Positions 1 through 11,144 are shown, counted from the stretch's first letter. The stretch is DNA of 64,000 bases from Dendrolimus kikuchii (GCA_019925095.2 CM034411.1:2825001-2889000), one strand, 5' to 3'. Numbers and translations: made by a program. The notes: generated by a model not told the origin, from the letters alone.

Positions 1-239
1 TCATAGTTCTTAAGCCGTTGGAAGATACTGGCACGTAAGTGACAGGCGTGGCCTAGTTTAGGTGTTAATACCCAAACAGTCTTAATTTTAAGACAAAATT
101 TCAAGTAGTTTTGGTCTCAATAAAAATCTTATTATAATTGTATGACTCTAGAGACCGCGGGCCATAAAAATGCCCCGGACTTTTGGAAGCTTGCGTGGTG
201 CCATGGGAAGGCCAACACGTAGCGGCGCCTTGACAAATC

Positions 240-478
240 TGCCAGGTGGTAGGGCATTTACCCGACTGGATGGCTACCAACCCTGGTCTAAAGTATGTCG
301 CCGTAACAACCTTGAGTTGTGTTCCGGCATTAGTGACCAGGTTCCTGTTTCCCTTAAGAGAGCAGTAGCGCATTTGTAGCAACTTTGCTGTTTGCTAATG
401 TCCATAGGCGATGGTAATTGCTTTCCATCAAGTGGGCCGTCTGCCTGTCTGCTTATCTCCTGCATTAAAAAAAAAACA
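240..478 (+). repeat. SINE-like repeat, 5'-truncated copy
   Basis: First of about 17 copies of a ~310 bp repeat. The consensus begins TCCGTGCAGGAACGG, runs through a block near GGTGGTAGGGCATTTGCCCG, and ends GGCCGTCTGCCTGTCTGCTG then CAATAAAAAA. A B-box-like GGTTCCAGTCTCC sits mid-element. The constant 5' end and A-rich 3' end fit a SINE or a short LINE 3' end. Here the copy starts only at the GGTGGTAGGG block. Short open frames across it are shared by every copy and are not genes. Confidence 0.8.
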
Positions 479-484
479 AATTTA

Positions 485-1105
485 ATGTAAATGTGGCGTG
501 ACACTGACCGGCGATTATCCCTGTCTACACTATATAATAATGCACCCAAGGACAAGCCCCGGCCAGTGTAGGACTATGGTGGGAAATGAGGACAAAAAGT
601 ACCAGGCTATTGGGGTGATGCTAGTGGTACTAGGACTCTGGAAATTATTATTATTTCGGCTAACATCATTTCTGCTAATGGTAATACCATTTTTTTTCTA
701 CTACTTCTTCATTCTGTCCCGACGATATCAAGAAGACTATGAATTTAGTAGAATACGATTTTTAACACTATGACAATGGAATCTTACTTTGAATATCTTC
801 GCAACTCCAAGAGATTGAATAGCAGAATTGGACCCCCGAAATTGCAATGCATACGTGCCAATTCTAACGACACCAAGTCAGTAATTTTTGCGTCTACCCC
901 TTCTACGGGCGGTGGAGACGGCATGACAATATCGAGAAATCAATACGACCGAACAAAAAAAGATGAAATACCAATCTTGACCGTGTTATTTGACTAAGAG
1001 ATAGCTCTGAACTTGGCAAAGCATTTCGATGTTATTTCGAACAATACTGAATATTTATAGCCTCCCATGGAGGTAGAGTTGCTTGGTCTGAAACTTAAAA
1101 TTTCC
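485..1105. other. Mostly unassigned AT-rich DNA
   Basis: Bases 485-600 share a block (GTGACACTGACxGGCGATTAT) with 33,370-33,520, so that part is repetitive. The rest holds two open frames: 498-773, hydrophobic in its second half, and 770-997. Neither has a recognisable domain, and no splice or promoter signal supports them. Confidence 0.4.
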
Positions 1106-1111
1106 GAGAAG

Positions 1112-1405
1112 TTTTTATTTTTTTATTGCATGAGTTCAGCAGACAGGCATACGGCCCATTTGATGCAAAGCGATTACCATCGCCTATGGACATTTGCTAC
1201 AAATGCGCTGCTGCTTTCTTAAGGGAGACTGAAACCTGGTCACTAATGCCGAAACACAACTCAAGGTTGTTATGGCGTCATACTCTAGACTAGGGGTGGT
1301 AGCCAACCAGTCGGGGAAATACCCTACCACCTGGCTGTGGGTTGTTTTATCGCCTCTTACGACAGGCCGCCTGACCGCTGGAAATTGTATTCTTTCTACA
1401 AAAGA
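1112..1405 (-). repeat. SINE-like repeat, near full length, diverged
   Basis: Reverse-orientation copy of the ~310 bp repeat: T-rich start, then GGCATACGGCCCATTTGATG, then the CCTACCACCTGGCTGTGGG block, ending TTGTATTCTTTCTAC. It carries a small deletion after ACATTTGC, where most copies read AACACCAAAGGTGC. Confidence 0.8.
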
Positions 1406-1409
1406 AAAA

Positions 1410-1940
1410 GAGTTTTATTAGTAGAGCCAGGCTGGAATCATTAATATCTTGATTACAGAATATCTTGATTGCAGCTCTTAGGGGCCGTTGTACCGGTGTG
1501 ACACCACACTCTCACAGAATATCAATGTGAAATGGTTAGCCTTGAGCTAATCATGTTTAGGGCGACGAGTAAGAGTTCCGATTTTTTGCCCCTTTTTTTT
1601 GATGACGCAGGAGGAATTTCTTTTCTTGGGACACCACCCTCGGGCCTGGCGGGAAGGCTCGCCGAGGGATGTGTGGGACTCTTGATCAGCCTTATCGGCC
1701 TTATCGGATCTTATCCTCATTTCCTTAAGCCCAAACGACCATGTATGGGTTCTCAAGAATTTCCAAGTTTCAAGTAACAAGTTTAAGTTTTCCCACAGCC
1801 TTGCTAAAGTTTCATAAGATTCCTTCGAGGCCAGTAGCACATAGTAACAGCTCTGATGTTGCAAACATCTATAGGCGACAGTAACCAGGTTTCAGCGATA
1901 AAATATATCTTGATCTTATATTGTCTAAAATATCTGATTA
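1410..1940. other. Unassigned DNA
   Basis: No family recognised. 1532-1777 is open on the plus strand and 1547-1864 on the minus strand, so the two frames shadow each other. Neither resembles a known domain. Confidence 0.4.
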
Positions 1941-1943
1941 TCG

Positions 1944-3014
1944 CTATTAATATTATAAATGCGAAAGTAACTCTGTCTGTCTGTTCCGTTTTCACGGAAA
2001 AACTACTGGACCGATTTGGCTGAAACTCAGTGTATATATATTTTCGATGCCGAGAATGAACATAGGATATTTTTTATCCCGAAAAATGGGATAGTTTCCC
2101 TTTATGGAAAGACTATTGGGCCGATTTGGCTGAAACTCGGTACATATATAATTTGAATACCAAGAGTGGTCAAGGGATACTTTTTATCTCGGATAATGGG
2201 GTACATTTTGGGATAGATTTATGTAAAGTTTATCCCGGAAACTAGGACTGGTTGTGTGATTTTGTCCATTTCGTCCACTGGGTCTATTGGGTCCACTGGG
2301 TCCACTGGATCCACTTGAACCACTGGTTTTCGTTGGGTCCACTGGGTCCACTTTGTCCACTGGATCCAGTTGGTCCACTGGGTCCACTTGGCCCACTTTG
2401 TCCACTGGGTTCAGTTGGTCCACTGGGTCCAGTTGGTCCACTGGGTCCAGTTGGTCCACTGGGTCCACTTGGTCCACTGAGTGTACTGGGTCCACTGGGT
2501 CCATTTGGAACACTTAGCCTACTGGGTCAACTGGGTCCACTTAGACTACTGGGTCAACTGGGTCCACTGGGTCCACTTAGACTACTGGGTCCACTGGGCC
2601 CACTGGATCCACTGGGTCTACTTGGTCCACTGGACTCACTGGTTCCACTGGATCCACTGAGTCTACTTGGTCCACTAGATCCGTTGGGTCCACTGGGTCC
2701 ACTTTGTCCACTGGATCCACTGGGTCCAGTTGGTCCACTGGATCCACTAGATCCGTTGGGTCCACTGGGTCCACTTTGTCCACTGGATCCACTGGGTCCA
2801 GTTGGTCCACTCGGTCCACTTGGTCCACTTGGTCCATGTTATCTATTTTGTCATTTTTCTCAAGTTTTGTCATTTATCTAGTTTACATATAGACGGGGGT
2901 GGTATAGTTTGCGATATAAAATGAAGTGAATGTTTCGGGGGCAAATACATAAAAATTTTATACAATGTAACCTGTACTACTTGCTCTTTAAACAAGAGAC
3001 AGAGTAAACTCTAG
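1944..3014 (+). mobile_element. Helitron-like repeat holding a minisatellite
   Basis: Begins near TAATATTATAAATGCGAAAG and ends AACTCTAG before a T. Blocks such as CACGGAAAAACTAC, CCGATTTGGCTGAAACTC and CCCGGAAACTAGGA occur in the same order in the copy at 11,883-12,693. The CTAG/T end is the usual Helitron 3' signature; the assignment to Helitrons is inference. The middle has been expanded by a 9-bp minisatellite that the second copy lacks. Confidence 0.6.
2271..2837. repeat. 9-bp minisatellite (GGTCCACTG)n
   Basis: About 63 tandem units of GGTCCACTG and variants (GGTCCACTT, GGATCCACT, GGTCCAGTT). A higher-order repeat of 72 bp (8 units) is visible: the CCGTTGGGTC variant recurs at 2,681 and 2,753. 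Because 9 is a multiple of 3, several frames stay open on both strands (Gly-Pro-Leu-like on plus, Val-Asp-Pro-like on minus). These are artefacts of the repeat. Confidence 0.97.
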
Positions 3015-3039
3015 TATTATTATATTTCCTTAAATACAA

Positions 3040-3660
3040 TTAAAATATCAAATTGACTAGGAAACAAATAAAACAGCCGAATAGTTACACTATTTTAGGC
3101 AACACACTAGCTCAAGTGCATGATGTGCGAGACCTTGGAATTCAGATTGATAGCGAACTACGTTTCAATCGACACATAGATAATATTATAAGTGCTGCGT
3201 TTAAGTCCTTAGGTTTTATTTTAAGAAGGGGAAAATAATTTACAAAACTTTCTACAATAATGTATACAACTCTTATGTGAGAAGTAAACTTGAATACTGT
3301 TGTCAGGTGTGGACACCTCATTATGTGGTTCATGAGAAGAGAATTGAAAATATTCAAAGGAGACATATTCGACACTAATCATTGCGTTTCAGAGCGCCTA
3401 TGAGCTGTAAATCTTATATGAATAAGCTTAAGTTTTTCAAATACTAAGCCTCAAATTTAGAAGATCTGCCCTTGATATTAAATTTCTTTATAAACTATTA
3501 CACAATGACATAAACAGTCCACAACTATTAGAAACGTTTGATTTTAATGTTCCTCGAAAGCCTCCTCGTTACCCCTGTCCAATATTTAAGACAAGAAAGT
3601 GATTATTAAAAATAAAAGCTAGTAAAATATAGGCTTAGATTGTAATTAATAGATATAAAT
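3040..3660 (+). pseudogene. Non-LTR reverse transcriptase C-terminal remnant (CR1/Jockey-like)
   Basis: Broken coding remnant. The first piece (3,053-3,238) contains DLGIQID, an F-x2-HI block and LGFILRR, typical of the region after the RT catalytic core in CR1/Jockey-type LINEs. After a stop and frame change the match continues with YNNVYNSYVRSKLEYC and W-P-H-Y, then after another shift with a run ending FLYKLLHNDIN and NVPRKPPR. The order of these blocks fits the thumb and C-terminal part of a LINE ORF2. At least two frameshifts and several stops make it dead. No catalytic core remains. The CR1/Jockey placement is inferred from motif style. Confidence 0.7.
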
Positions 3661-3904
3661 AGCAAGTAAGATATCATAGACTATAAATGTATTAGATATA
3701 AGAAAACAGAACAAATAAAAATTAAAAATAAAAAACGAGCTCTGCCCTGAATCATGGCGGAAAAAGGCTCAAAACTAATCCAAGATAATATTCCCCTATA
3801 GCTTGAATATCACGTCTGTACAATTCATATGTTGAAAAATCTAAAAACATCGATATATTTAATGACAGCCCTCATACATTCTTCAAAATAATATCCCAGA
3901 TAGA
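3661..3904. other. AT-rich unassigned spacer
   Basis: A run of A-rich sequence near 3,700-3,740 may be the tail of the preceding LINE remnant. Nothing else is recognised. Confidence 0.4.
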
Positions 3905-4496
3905 TTAAGGGCCGCTTGCATAAGGTTGCTTAAATTTATTTAAGAAAGACAAAACGTATTTAACACCCTTAAATACAATTAGCGTCTTGCACAACGCAAA
4001 ATTTGCCGCTAAATATGTTTAAAGAACTGTCAATACGTTCTGTGTAAAACGTATTTAGGCAGTTTAATATGATTAACTAATTTTATTTCGTAATACCGAA
4101 GTAAGAAAGAGAGTTGGTCTGAAAGAGAGTGTCGGGGTGAAGGTAAGGAAAGGAATGCTCCGGTGGTTCGGGCATGTGGAAAGAATGCATGATGAAAGAA
4201 TGACTAAACAGATATACAATGCAAAAGTGGATGGATGCAGAAGTCGTGGAAGGCCACGACACACCTTCCATGATCAAATTGATCGTGTACTAGCAGAAGG
4301 TGATGTCAGGAGCCTTAAGAACAGACGAGCTTGCATGACAAGAGTTATGAATGTCAAAGAGGCAAGTGAGGTGTGTAAGAATAAGCCTAAATGGCACTCT
4401 GTTGTTCGTGCCTACCCCGCGAGGGAACTGGCGTGAAGTTATGTATGTATGTATGTATGTATGTATTTAAAGGCGATCGTTATGCAAGCGGCCCTA
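3905..4496. mobile_element. Foldback element interrupted by a LINE fragment
   Basis: Terminal inverted arms TTAAGGGCCGCTTGCATAA (3,905-3,923) and TTATGCAAGCGGCCCT (4,480-4,495) bracket AT-rich DNA and an RTE-like fragment at about 4,090-4,465. Without that insertion the element would be roughly 215 bp. Confidence 0.65.
4090..4465 (+). mobile_element. RTE-like LINE 3' fragment (copy a)
   Basis: Carries the C-terminal ORF end shared by 17 fragments here. In order: RKRVGLKESVGVKVRKG, LRWFGHVERMHDERMTKQIY, GCRSRGRPRHTFHDQIDRVL and a terminal RAYPARELA, then a stop and (TATG)n tail. The RWFGHVERM and RGRPR blocks are seen at the C-terminus of RTE-like and related LINE reverse transcriptases, and short tandem-repeat tails are typical of RTE. 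The catalytic core is absent through 5' truncation. It sits inside the foldback at 3,905-4,496. Confidence 0.8.
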
Positions 4497-4565
4497 AGTA
4501 TGTTTAATTATTGCTATTTTTACCTTATATTTTTTTCTATTGTTTAATTCATATTTTATAATATG

Positions 4566-4874
4566 AAATAAGAAAGAGAGTTGGTCTGAAAGAGAGTGTC
4601 GGGTTGAAGGTTCGGGCATGTGGAAAGAATGCATGATGAGAGAATGACTAAACAGATATACAATGCAAAAGTAGATGGATGCAGAAGTCGTGGAAGGCCA
4701 CGACACACCTTCCATGATCAAATTGATCGTGTACTAGCAGAAGGTGATGTCAGTACAAGAGTTATGAATGTCAAAGAAGCAAGTGAGGTGTGTAAAAATA
4801 AGCCTAAATGGCGCTCTGTTGTTCGTGCCTACCCCGCAAGGGAACTGGCGTGAAGTTATATTATATTATTATTA
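4566..4874 (+). mobile_element. RTE-like LINE 3' fragment (copy b) with TSD
   Basis: Same ORF end as copy a, with two internal deletions (the KVRKGMLRW segment and the SLKNRRACM segment). It is flanked by the 11-bp duplication TTTATAATATG at 4,555-4,565 and 4,875-4,885. Its tail is (TTA)n-like rather than (TATG)n. Confidence 0.85.
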
Positions 4875-4885
4875 TTTATAATATG

Positions 4886-5305
4886 TAAATCATCCAAAAT
4901 ACTTTTTTATTTAACATGTTGTAATATATGACATAATGCATGATGTGACTGCCTATAATAATAGTATATTTTGCATGAGGATTGTTTCGATTTAAAACGG
5001 ATATGATGTTTCTCCTGTTGATGGTCCATAATAAATAAATGTGTATGTAGTATATAAGGATTACTAACACTTCAGGACGAATACTAAAACCTGGCAACCC
5101 ATTACGAAGGGAGAAGTGGGCTGGGGGGTGCTGGTGTTTATATCATTATAGTGGCGTAGATTGTATTTCATTTATTTTATCTTATTTTATTTAGATAATG
5201 GAGAGTGGAAAACGCTTAAACCATTACAGATAACCACTATAGAAATAGGTCTCTATAGACAGTTGCAGCATTATAACTGTGCATATTGTTAAAATTATCA
5301 AGTGC
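4886..5305. other. AT-rich unassigned spacer
   Basis: No family recognised. It ends at a short SINE piece (5,310-5,372). Confidence 0.4.
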
Positions 5306-5309
5306 CGAC

Positions 5310-5372
5310 GATATAGTGAAAACATCGTGGTGAAATCTGCACATTGAGATAACCGATGTGTGAAACCCATAA
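5310..5372 (+). repeat. Fragment of a tRNA-headed SINE (ACATCGTGxxG type)
   Basis: Contains AAACATCGTGGTGAAATCTG, CACATTGAGATAAC and GTGTGAAACCC, the body of the SINE seen more completely at 54,030-54,245 and 32,960-33,240. It abuts the SINE-like copy that follows. Confidence 0.6.
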
Positions 5373-5373
5373 T

Positions 5374-5688
5374 CTATCCATGCAGGAACGGAGACAGAAT
5401 ACAATTTCCTGCGGCCCGGCAGCCTGTCGTAAGAGGCGACTAAACAACCCACAGCCAGGTGGTAGAGTATTTGCTCGACTGGATGGCGACCACCCCTGGC
5501 CTAGAGTATACCGCCATAACAACCTTGTGTTGTGTTCCGGCATTAGTGACCAGGTTCCAGTCTCCTTAAAGAGAGCAGCAGCGCATTTGTAGCACCTTTG
5601 GTGTTGCAAATGTCCATAGGCGATGGTAACCGCTTTCCACTAAGTGGGCCGTCTGCCTGTCTGCTAAACTCCTGCAATAAAAAAAAAT
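5374..5688 (+). repeat. SINE-like repeat, full length
   Basis: Complete copy from CCATGCAGGAACGG to CCTGCAATAAAAAAAA. Open frames across both strands (for example 5,356-5,592 plus and 5,298-5,609 minus) are shared by the family and are not genes. Confidence 0.85.
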
Positions 5689-5689
5689 C

Positions 5690-7080
5690 TACCTTGGAGA
5701 AGCATGGCGACTATGATGGATATACAAACTTTTTGTGTATGTTAAATTTGAATTTATTTATTTATTACATATCCAACAGCTATATTTATAACTTAAAACA
5801 ATTAACTCTGTTTAATATGAATGTAGCCAATTACTGGATACTTCACGCTTTACAGTGTATTTGTACAAGACCAAGACCGCAATAAAGAGTTTTGTTTATG
5901 TTAAGCTCTATATAAATGTAGTATATTTAACAAAATAAAATAATGTAAAGTAATGTAAAAATAAAAAATGTAGAATAATGTAAAATAATGCCTGCTGTAG
6001 CGTCCCCTATATAGTATATGTTGTAGATAAGTAACTAAAAAAATAATATTTAATAAATATACAGATATTCATAATATATATATTTATAATATTCATATAT
6101 ATAATGCAGTAATACATGTTACACAAACTAAAAATTAAACTATACAGACACAGGCGTGGATATTTATGGTGCCTAATAAACAGTTAAAAATATTAGCCCA
6201 ATTTTTCTAGTAGCTTTGATTTATAAATTATTATTTAATATTGGAATGCGTGGCTGTCTTAAGTTGTTTCTGCCACCGTTGCAGCTACACTTGAAAATAT
6301 ATCTCGTAACAAGGTAAGCCTCTCGTATTCAATAATCACGTCTTCTTAGCCCCCAACAGACTATACTGTCCGTTCCTCCAGTGGCCCGGCCCAGCAGTAG
6401 AACGTTATGGGCTGTTATTATTTGTTAAACTCTATTCACTGACTTTCTTTTTTGTTTGGTTTTTTGAAACCTCTTGGTTTTTTTTTTTTTATTACATAAA
6501 AAGAAGTCTACGGACTCTAGTGTTCTGTACCTTTTTTAAATTAGGTTTTAATTGATAATATTGAATTATAATTTAATTGCGCAGATAACAAATGGTTTGA
6601 TTTAGTGTTAACAATCGACACTTATAATGATGGTGCTTAGTCGTTAATTTCTTAACTCCTAAGTATAATATGTTTTACAAAATTTATATATTGTTTTCAT
6701 ATTTATGTTGTATTGTAAAATGTAATTAACTTATTTATATAACTTATTGTGTAGTGTTGTTGTTATAATGTGTATGTAGTATTTAGCGTGTGTGGAGTCT
6801 TAAGTGCTATTATTGTTAGTACTATGCTATTCTTACGGTAATATTGTTTTTTTTTTCCTTTAAAATTAGCTTATCCTATTACATTTTGTATTACTATTGT
6901 TTTTGTGTTTTTGTGTCCGGGTGGTAATTTGAAATTGTACCTCTTGGTTTAAACTTTTTAGCTTTTCAAACTCATCTATAATATTATAAAACAACTGGAA
7001 TGATATAAAGGTTGGAGAACACGAATCGATTTTGATGCGGCTTTCGCTGATCGACAGCAAAGCCTTAGACTTAAAATCTG
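5690..7080. other. AT-rich DNA without recognised features
   Basis: Very AT-rich, with T and A runs and degenerate TAATGTAAAA repeats around 5,930-5,990. No coding frame, inverted repeat or known family could be supported. The minus-strand frame at 6,866-7,060 is low complexity. Confidence 0.5.
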
Positions 7081-7084
7081 CGCT

Positions 7085-7368
7085 ACAGACGGCCCTCTTG
7101 ATGGAAAGCGGTTACCATCGCCTATGGACATTTGCAACAGCAAAGCTGCTAGAAATGCGCTGCTGCTCTCTTAAGGGAAACTAGAACGTGGTTACTAATG
7201 CCGGAACACAACTCAAGGTTGTTATGGCGACATACTTTAGACCAGGGGTGGTAGCCATCCAGTCGGGCAAATGCCCTACCACCTGGCTGTGGGTTGTTAA
7301 GTCCCCTCTTACGACAGACCGCCCGGCCGCAGGAAATTGTATTCTTTCTCCGTTCCTGCACGGATAAA
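7085..7368 (-). repeat. SINE-like repeat, 3'-truncated
   Basis: Reverse copy that starts at CAGACGGCCCTCTTGATGG, so the A-tail end is missing, and runs to CCGTTCCTGCACGGATAAA, the family 5' end. Confidence 0.8.
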
Positions 7369-7565
7369 GAATTCTCAAATCCCGCGACAATTCTTCTGGG
7401 AATGATTAAAAAAAATTAATTCCAATGTGATTTTTTTCACTGATCGATAGGAAATTTAATGTAATAAAATGTGTGATATTTTTTATCCCGGGAAACCTGC
7501 GGAACTTTTCCCGGGGACAGTTTGAAGTTGTTCGGGTGGATAAAAATTAGCTTATTCCGACACAG

Positions 7566-7775
7566 TTTCCATGATCAAATTGATCGTGTACTAGCAGAAG
7601 GTGATGTCAGGAGCCTTAAGAACAGACGAGCTTGCATGACAAGAGTTATGAATGTCAAAGAGGCAAGTGAGGTGTGTAAGAATAAGCCTAAATGGCACTC
7701 TGTTGTTCGTGCCTACCCCGCAAGGGAACTGGCGTGAAAATAACTTCACTTCACTTTTATGTATGTATGTATGTA
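7566..7775 (+). mobile_element. RTE-like LINE 3' fragment (copy c)
   Basis: Begins at TTCCATGATCAAATTGATCG (HDQIDRVL in translation) and ends RAYPARELA, stop and a TATG-repeat tail at about 7,757-7,775. A short AT-rich insertion separates stop and tail. Confidence 0.8.
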
Positions 7776-7861
7776 GTTTCCACTAAAACGATAGTTGCGG
7801 TACTTTGTGTCCCGGGAATCTCATTTCATTTCAAGTCAAGCGTGGACGAAGTCGCGGGTAT

Positions 7862-8197
7862 ATCCTAATGTATATATATAAAAGAAAGTACTGTTAGTTA
7901 CACTATTTATAACTCAAGAACGGCTGAACCGATTTGGCTGAAAATTGGCGGGCAGGTAGCTTAGAACCAGGAGACGGACATAGGTTACTTTTTATCTCGT
8001 TGGAACCGGTAGGTGGCACTGAGATCGGGTTCTAGAATCCTCCTAATCACCTGGAGCGATTTTGGCGACTTTGTTTTGTAAGTTTGAGTGGGTCACCGGA
8101 TGGTTTAAACCCACAATTAGAACCGGTAGGTGGCGCTGGGATCGGGTCCTAGATTTTTAGTTTTTCAGAGCAGGACAACGTCTGCCGGGGCCGCTAG
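7862..8197 (+). mobile_element. Helitron-like element with CCGCTAG end
   Basis: Starts near TATATATAAAAGAAAGTACTG and carries CTGAACCGATTTGGCTGAAA. It ends GCCGGGGCCGCTAG before a T. It contains a doubled block AACCGGTAGGTGGC (about 8,005 and 8,123) that also occurs reversed at 54,985-55,070. Confidence 0.6.
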
Positions 8198-8289
8198 TTT
8201 ATTATAAAACAATTAATTCGTTCCAAATTCGCTGAGAAACTGAAAAGTTAAAACTATAGGCATATCTGGCACTAGATTTTATAGTTTAA

Positions 8290-8535
8290 CTAGCTGTGCC
8301 CGCGAGGTCGTCCGTGTGGAAATGTGAAATGTGGCGTTTGCTTTCAAAACCCACCGATTTTGTAACAGTCTTCATTGGTGCTCCGCTCCTATTGGTCTTA
8401 GCGTGATGATATATAGTCTATAGCATTCCTCGATAAATGGGCTATCTAACACTGAAAGAATTTTTCAAATCAGCAGTTCCTGAGATTAGCGCGTTCAAAC
8501 AAACAAATTCTTCAGCTTTATATATTAGTATAAGA
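8290..8535 (-). mobile_element. Helitron-like short element
   Basis: Read on the minus strand it starts TCTTATACTAATATATAAAG and ends in CTAG, with A and T at the outer borders as expected for AT insertion. It shares GCGCTAATCTCAGGAACT, TTTGAAAAATTCTTTCAGTG and the GTCGCGGGC-like 3' block with copies at 30,710, 48,652, 49,213, 53,503 and 61,903. Confidence 0.65.
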
Positions 8536-8539
8536 TTTT

Positions 8540-9620
8540 AATTTATATATATATACATACATATTTATAATTTAAGTATTAGTTTTTATTTAATATGCAA
8601 TTATGGTAATGTCCGTTAGAAGAATATTTCTAAAAAGTCTATAAGAAAATTATTATATATTTGATACAATACTGGAAAACTATAGGTAAATAAAAAAATT
8701 AAAAAAAAAACTTGAGAGATGTCAAGGGACACCCGGATGGAACAAAGTTCCTTTCGATTATTTAGTGAAGGAATTGTAATAAAATTCTATTTTTTTTTAA
8801 GTTATAATAATATGTTTTTTATTATTTATTATGTACAAAAAACCTGTATACACTCAACAAAAATAATCGTCGCGACACCACACTGTTCAATGCGAAATAG
8901 AAAGACGAAACGAAAATAACTGGCTTTCTTTCTATGAGAGAGAGAGAGACAGGCAGAGAAACACGCGCACGCCACACGGCTTACAACTATAGCAAAAAGT
9001 GTCATTACAACTTTTGCTCTTCATTTTTTCCGTCTAGCCCCCTCTCGCAACGCGCGATAAGGAACTTCATTCCAATATGTTTTTATTTTTAAGAAAGAGT
9101 GAAACCCTTTGCCGTCGTCTGATCTCCTGAAAAATACGATCTAGGTGTCTTCAAGTCTCGCGTAAACAAATATCATCTAGGTAAGCGTGCTCCACCTTAG
9201 ACTGCATTTCCACCTGATCACAAGCCCAATGGCAGCCAAACGCGACCCTATTCAATATTTTTTTTAAATGTATTTACTTTCTGTTGATGTTGAGACATGA
9301 CAGCATTGTGATTTGCAATATTCCAAAAATAACAGACATTTGCAGCATTTACTTCATAAAAGTCAACAGAGAGACCAAGCAGATAGACAAGCAGTCTTTT
9401 AAAATAGATATACCGTCTTATTTAAGCCTAATGCAATTCGGCTATAAAACAATTCTTTTCTGTCGTAAAAACTACAAGATTTATTTCAATAGCAGCCACC
9501 CGCGACTACGTCTGCTTCATTCCGTTAACGACGTTTGCCTGCATGAGTCTTGCTGCCATCGGGTTTACGCATGTTTGTGATGTATCCACAACACTAGTTT
9601 TTAAGTTTGTAATAGGCTAC
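8540..9620. other. AT-rich unassigned DNA
   Basis: No repeat family recognised. The plus frame 9,284-9,580 (98 codons) has no known motif; its last third is more GC-rich, but no splice signals support an exon. Confidence 0.4.
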
Positions 9621-9624
9621 ACTA

Positions 9625-9780
9625 TGATGTCAGGAGCCTTAAGAATAGACTAGCGTGCATGACAAGAGTTATGAATGTCAAAGAAGCAAGTGAGGTGTGT
9701 AAGAATAAGCCTGAATGGCGCTCTGTTGTTCGTGCCTACCCCGCAAGGGAACTGGCGTGAAGTTATGTATGTATGTATGT
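9625..9780 (+). mobile_element. RTE-like LINE 3' fragment (copy d)
   Basis: Starts at GATGTCAGGAGCCTTAAGAA and runs through the RAYPARELA terminus into (TATG)n. Only about 120 bp of coding end remain. Confidence 0.8.
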
Positions 9781-10021
9781 CTTCTTTGTCTCTATGTCAT
9801 TCAGTCTGATTCAGTCGTGTTATTTAATTAGAATAAATAGTTTAAAATTATCTTAAATATGTACACATGTATATTGCTTTATTGACCTTCTTTTATTTCT
9901 TTTTCATCACCTGGCTTTGTACTATGTACACATGTGATTAGCAAAATCGATGCATAAACGGCATTGAAGCCATTATTTTAAATAAAGAAAAAAAAGGCAC
10001 AGAGAGAGAGAGAGAGAGACG

Positions 10022-10135
10022 ACACTTTATTGCACACCAAAATATACAATTATAATAACAGACCATATTTACAATATTTTCTAGGCAATTCAATAGACGG
10101 CCATATCGCTCAAAGCAAGGCCTTCCAAGCAACCC
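10022..10135 (-). repeat. LINE 3' end (GTTGCCTGGAAGAGATCGC family), diverged
   Basis: Read on the minus strand it contains a GTTGC-TGGAAG-like start, a GCGATA-GGCCG-like block and CAATAAAGTG near the end. Related pieces lie at 38,815, 40,530, 53,805 and 62,395. A (GA)n run lies just outside at about 10,002-10,018. Confidence 0.5.
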
Positions 10136-10234
10136 TAATTAAAAAAAAATGAATCAGGCGATGTAGGTGGTGCAGGAAAAAGGCAATAGATACATAAATA
10201 CTCACACTAATATATTTCAAAATACATAAGTTAC

Positions 10235-10545
10235 CGTGCAGGAACGGAGAAAGATTACAATTTCGTGCGGCCGGGCGGCCTGTCGTAAGAGGCGACTTAA
10301 CAACCCACAGCCAGGCGGTAGGGCATTTGCCTGACTGGATGGCTACCACTCCTGGTCTAAAGTATGTCGCCATAACAACCTTGAGTTGTGTTCCGGCTTC
10401 AGTGATCAGGTTCCAGTTTCCCTTAAGAGAGCAGCAGCGCATTTGTAGCAACTTTGCTGTTGCAAATGTCCATAGGCGATGGTAACCGCTTTTCATCAAG
10501 CGGGCCGTCTGCCTGTCTGATGATCTCGTGCAATAAAAAAAAAAG
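10235..10545 (+). repeat. SINE-like repeat, full length
   Basis: Complete copy, CCGTGCAGGAACGGAG to CGTGCAATAAAAAAAAAA. The 129-codon minus-strand frame at 10,110-10,499 is the family's shared antisense frame, not a gene. Confidence 0.85.
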
Positions 10546-10549
10546 TTAT

Positions 10550-11140
10550 TATAATAAATAACTTACGTAAGATAAGATAGGAGCCGGCCATTAACTGGCC
10601 TGAACACTGCAGAACCCTAAAAATACACAATAAATAAGGCTTATAGTACATTTCCCTGTTCTCAGCTCGACCTTGTCCTTGATATATGGAAAACAATGCT
10701 TCTTCCTGCTGGCTATATCCCAATTATTTTTGATAAACCTAAAACGATATAAAGTTTTTTCCTCTTTTTGGGGACTTTTGCCACATGGCATCATCTAACC
10801 TAAACTTACAAATATTTGTTTTAAAATAACATAGATTCCCCTGAATTGTTAAGCCAATTCCGACTAAGAGTCCCTACGAAACCCCCGTGACAACCTATAA
10901 CCCCCCGCTTTCCCCCATTAAGAACTACAGTACTAGGTACTAACTCCCCTATCTCTAGAATGTGTAGAGTTCTCAACAGCAGCAGTGATGTTACTGACAT
11001 TTGACTTTGACTCGAAAAATTCATTTTATAAAAAAAAAACGTTTAACCCAAAAAGACATTAATTAGACATAGACTGACGGACAGACTAATTTCATTACAT
11101 TACACTTTTTTTATTACTAGAGTTTAATTAAATAACACTA
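10550..11140. other. Unassigned DNA
   Basis: No recognised family. The minus frames at 10,496-10,794 and 10,821-11,024 lack motifs. The first runs out of the neighbouring repeat. Confidence 0.35.
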
Positions 11141-11144
11141 AAGA

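Noticed and set aside
2252..2881. A 209-codon Gly-Pro-Leu-rich plus frame and Val-Asp-Pro-rich minus frames
   Set aside because: All are products of the 9-bp tandem repeat, whose unit length is a multiple of three; both strands are open.
10110..10499. 129-codon minus-strand frame
   Set aside because: It is the shared antisense frame of the SINE-like repeat and recurs in every copy.
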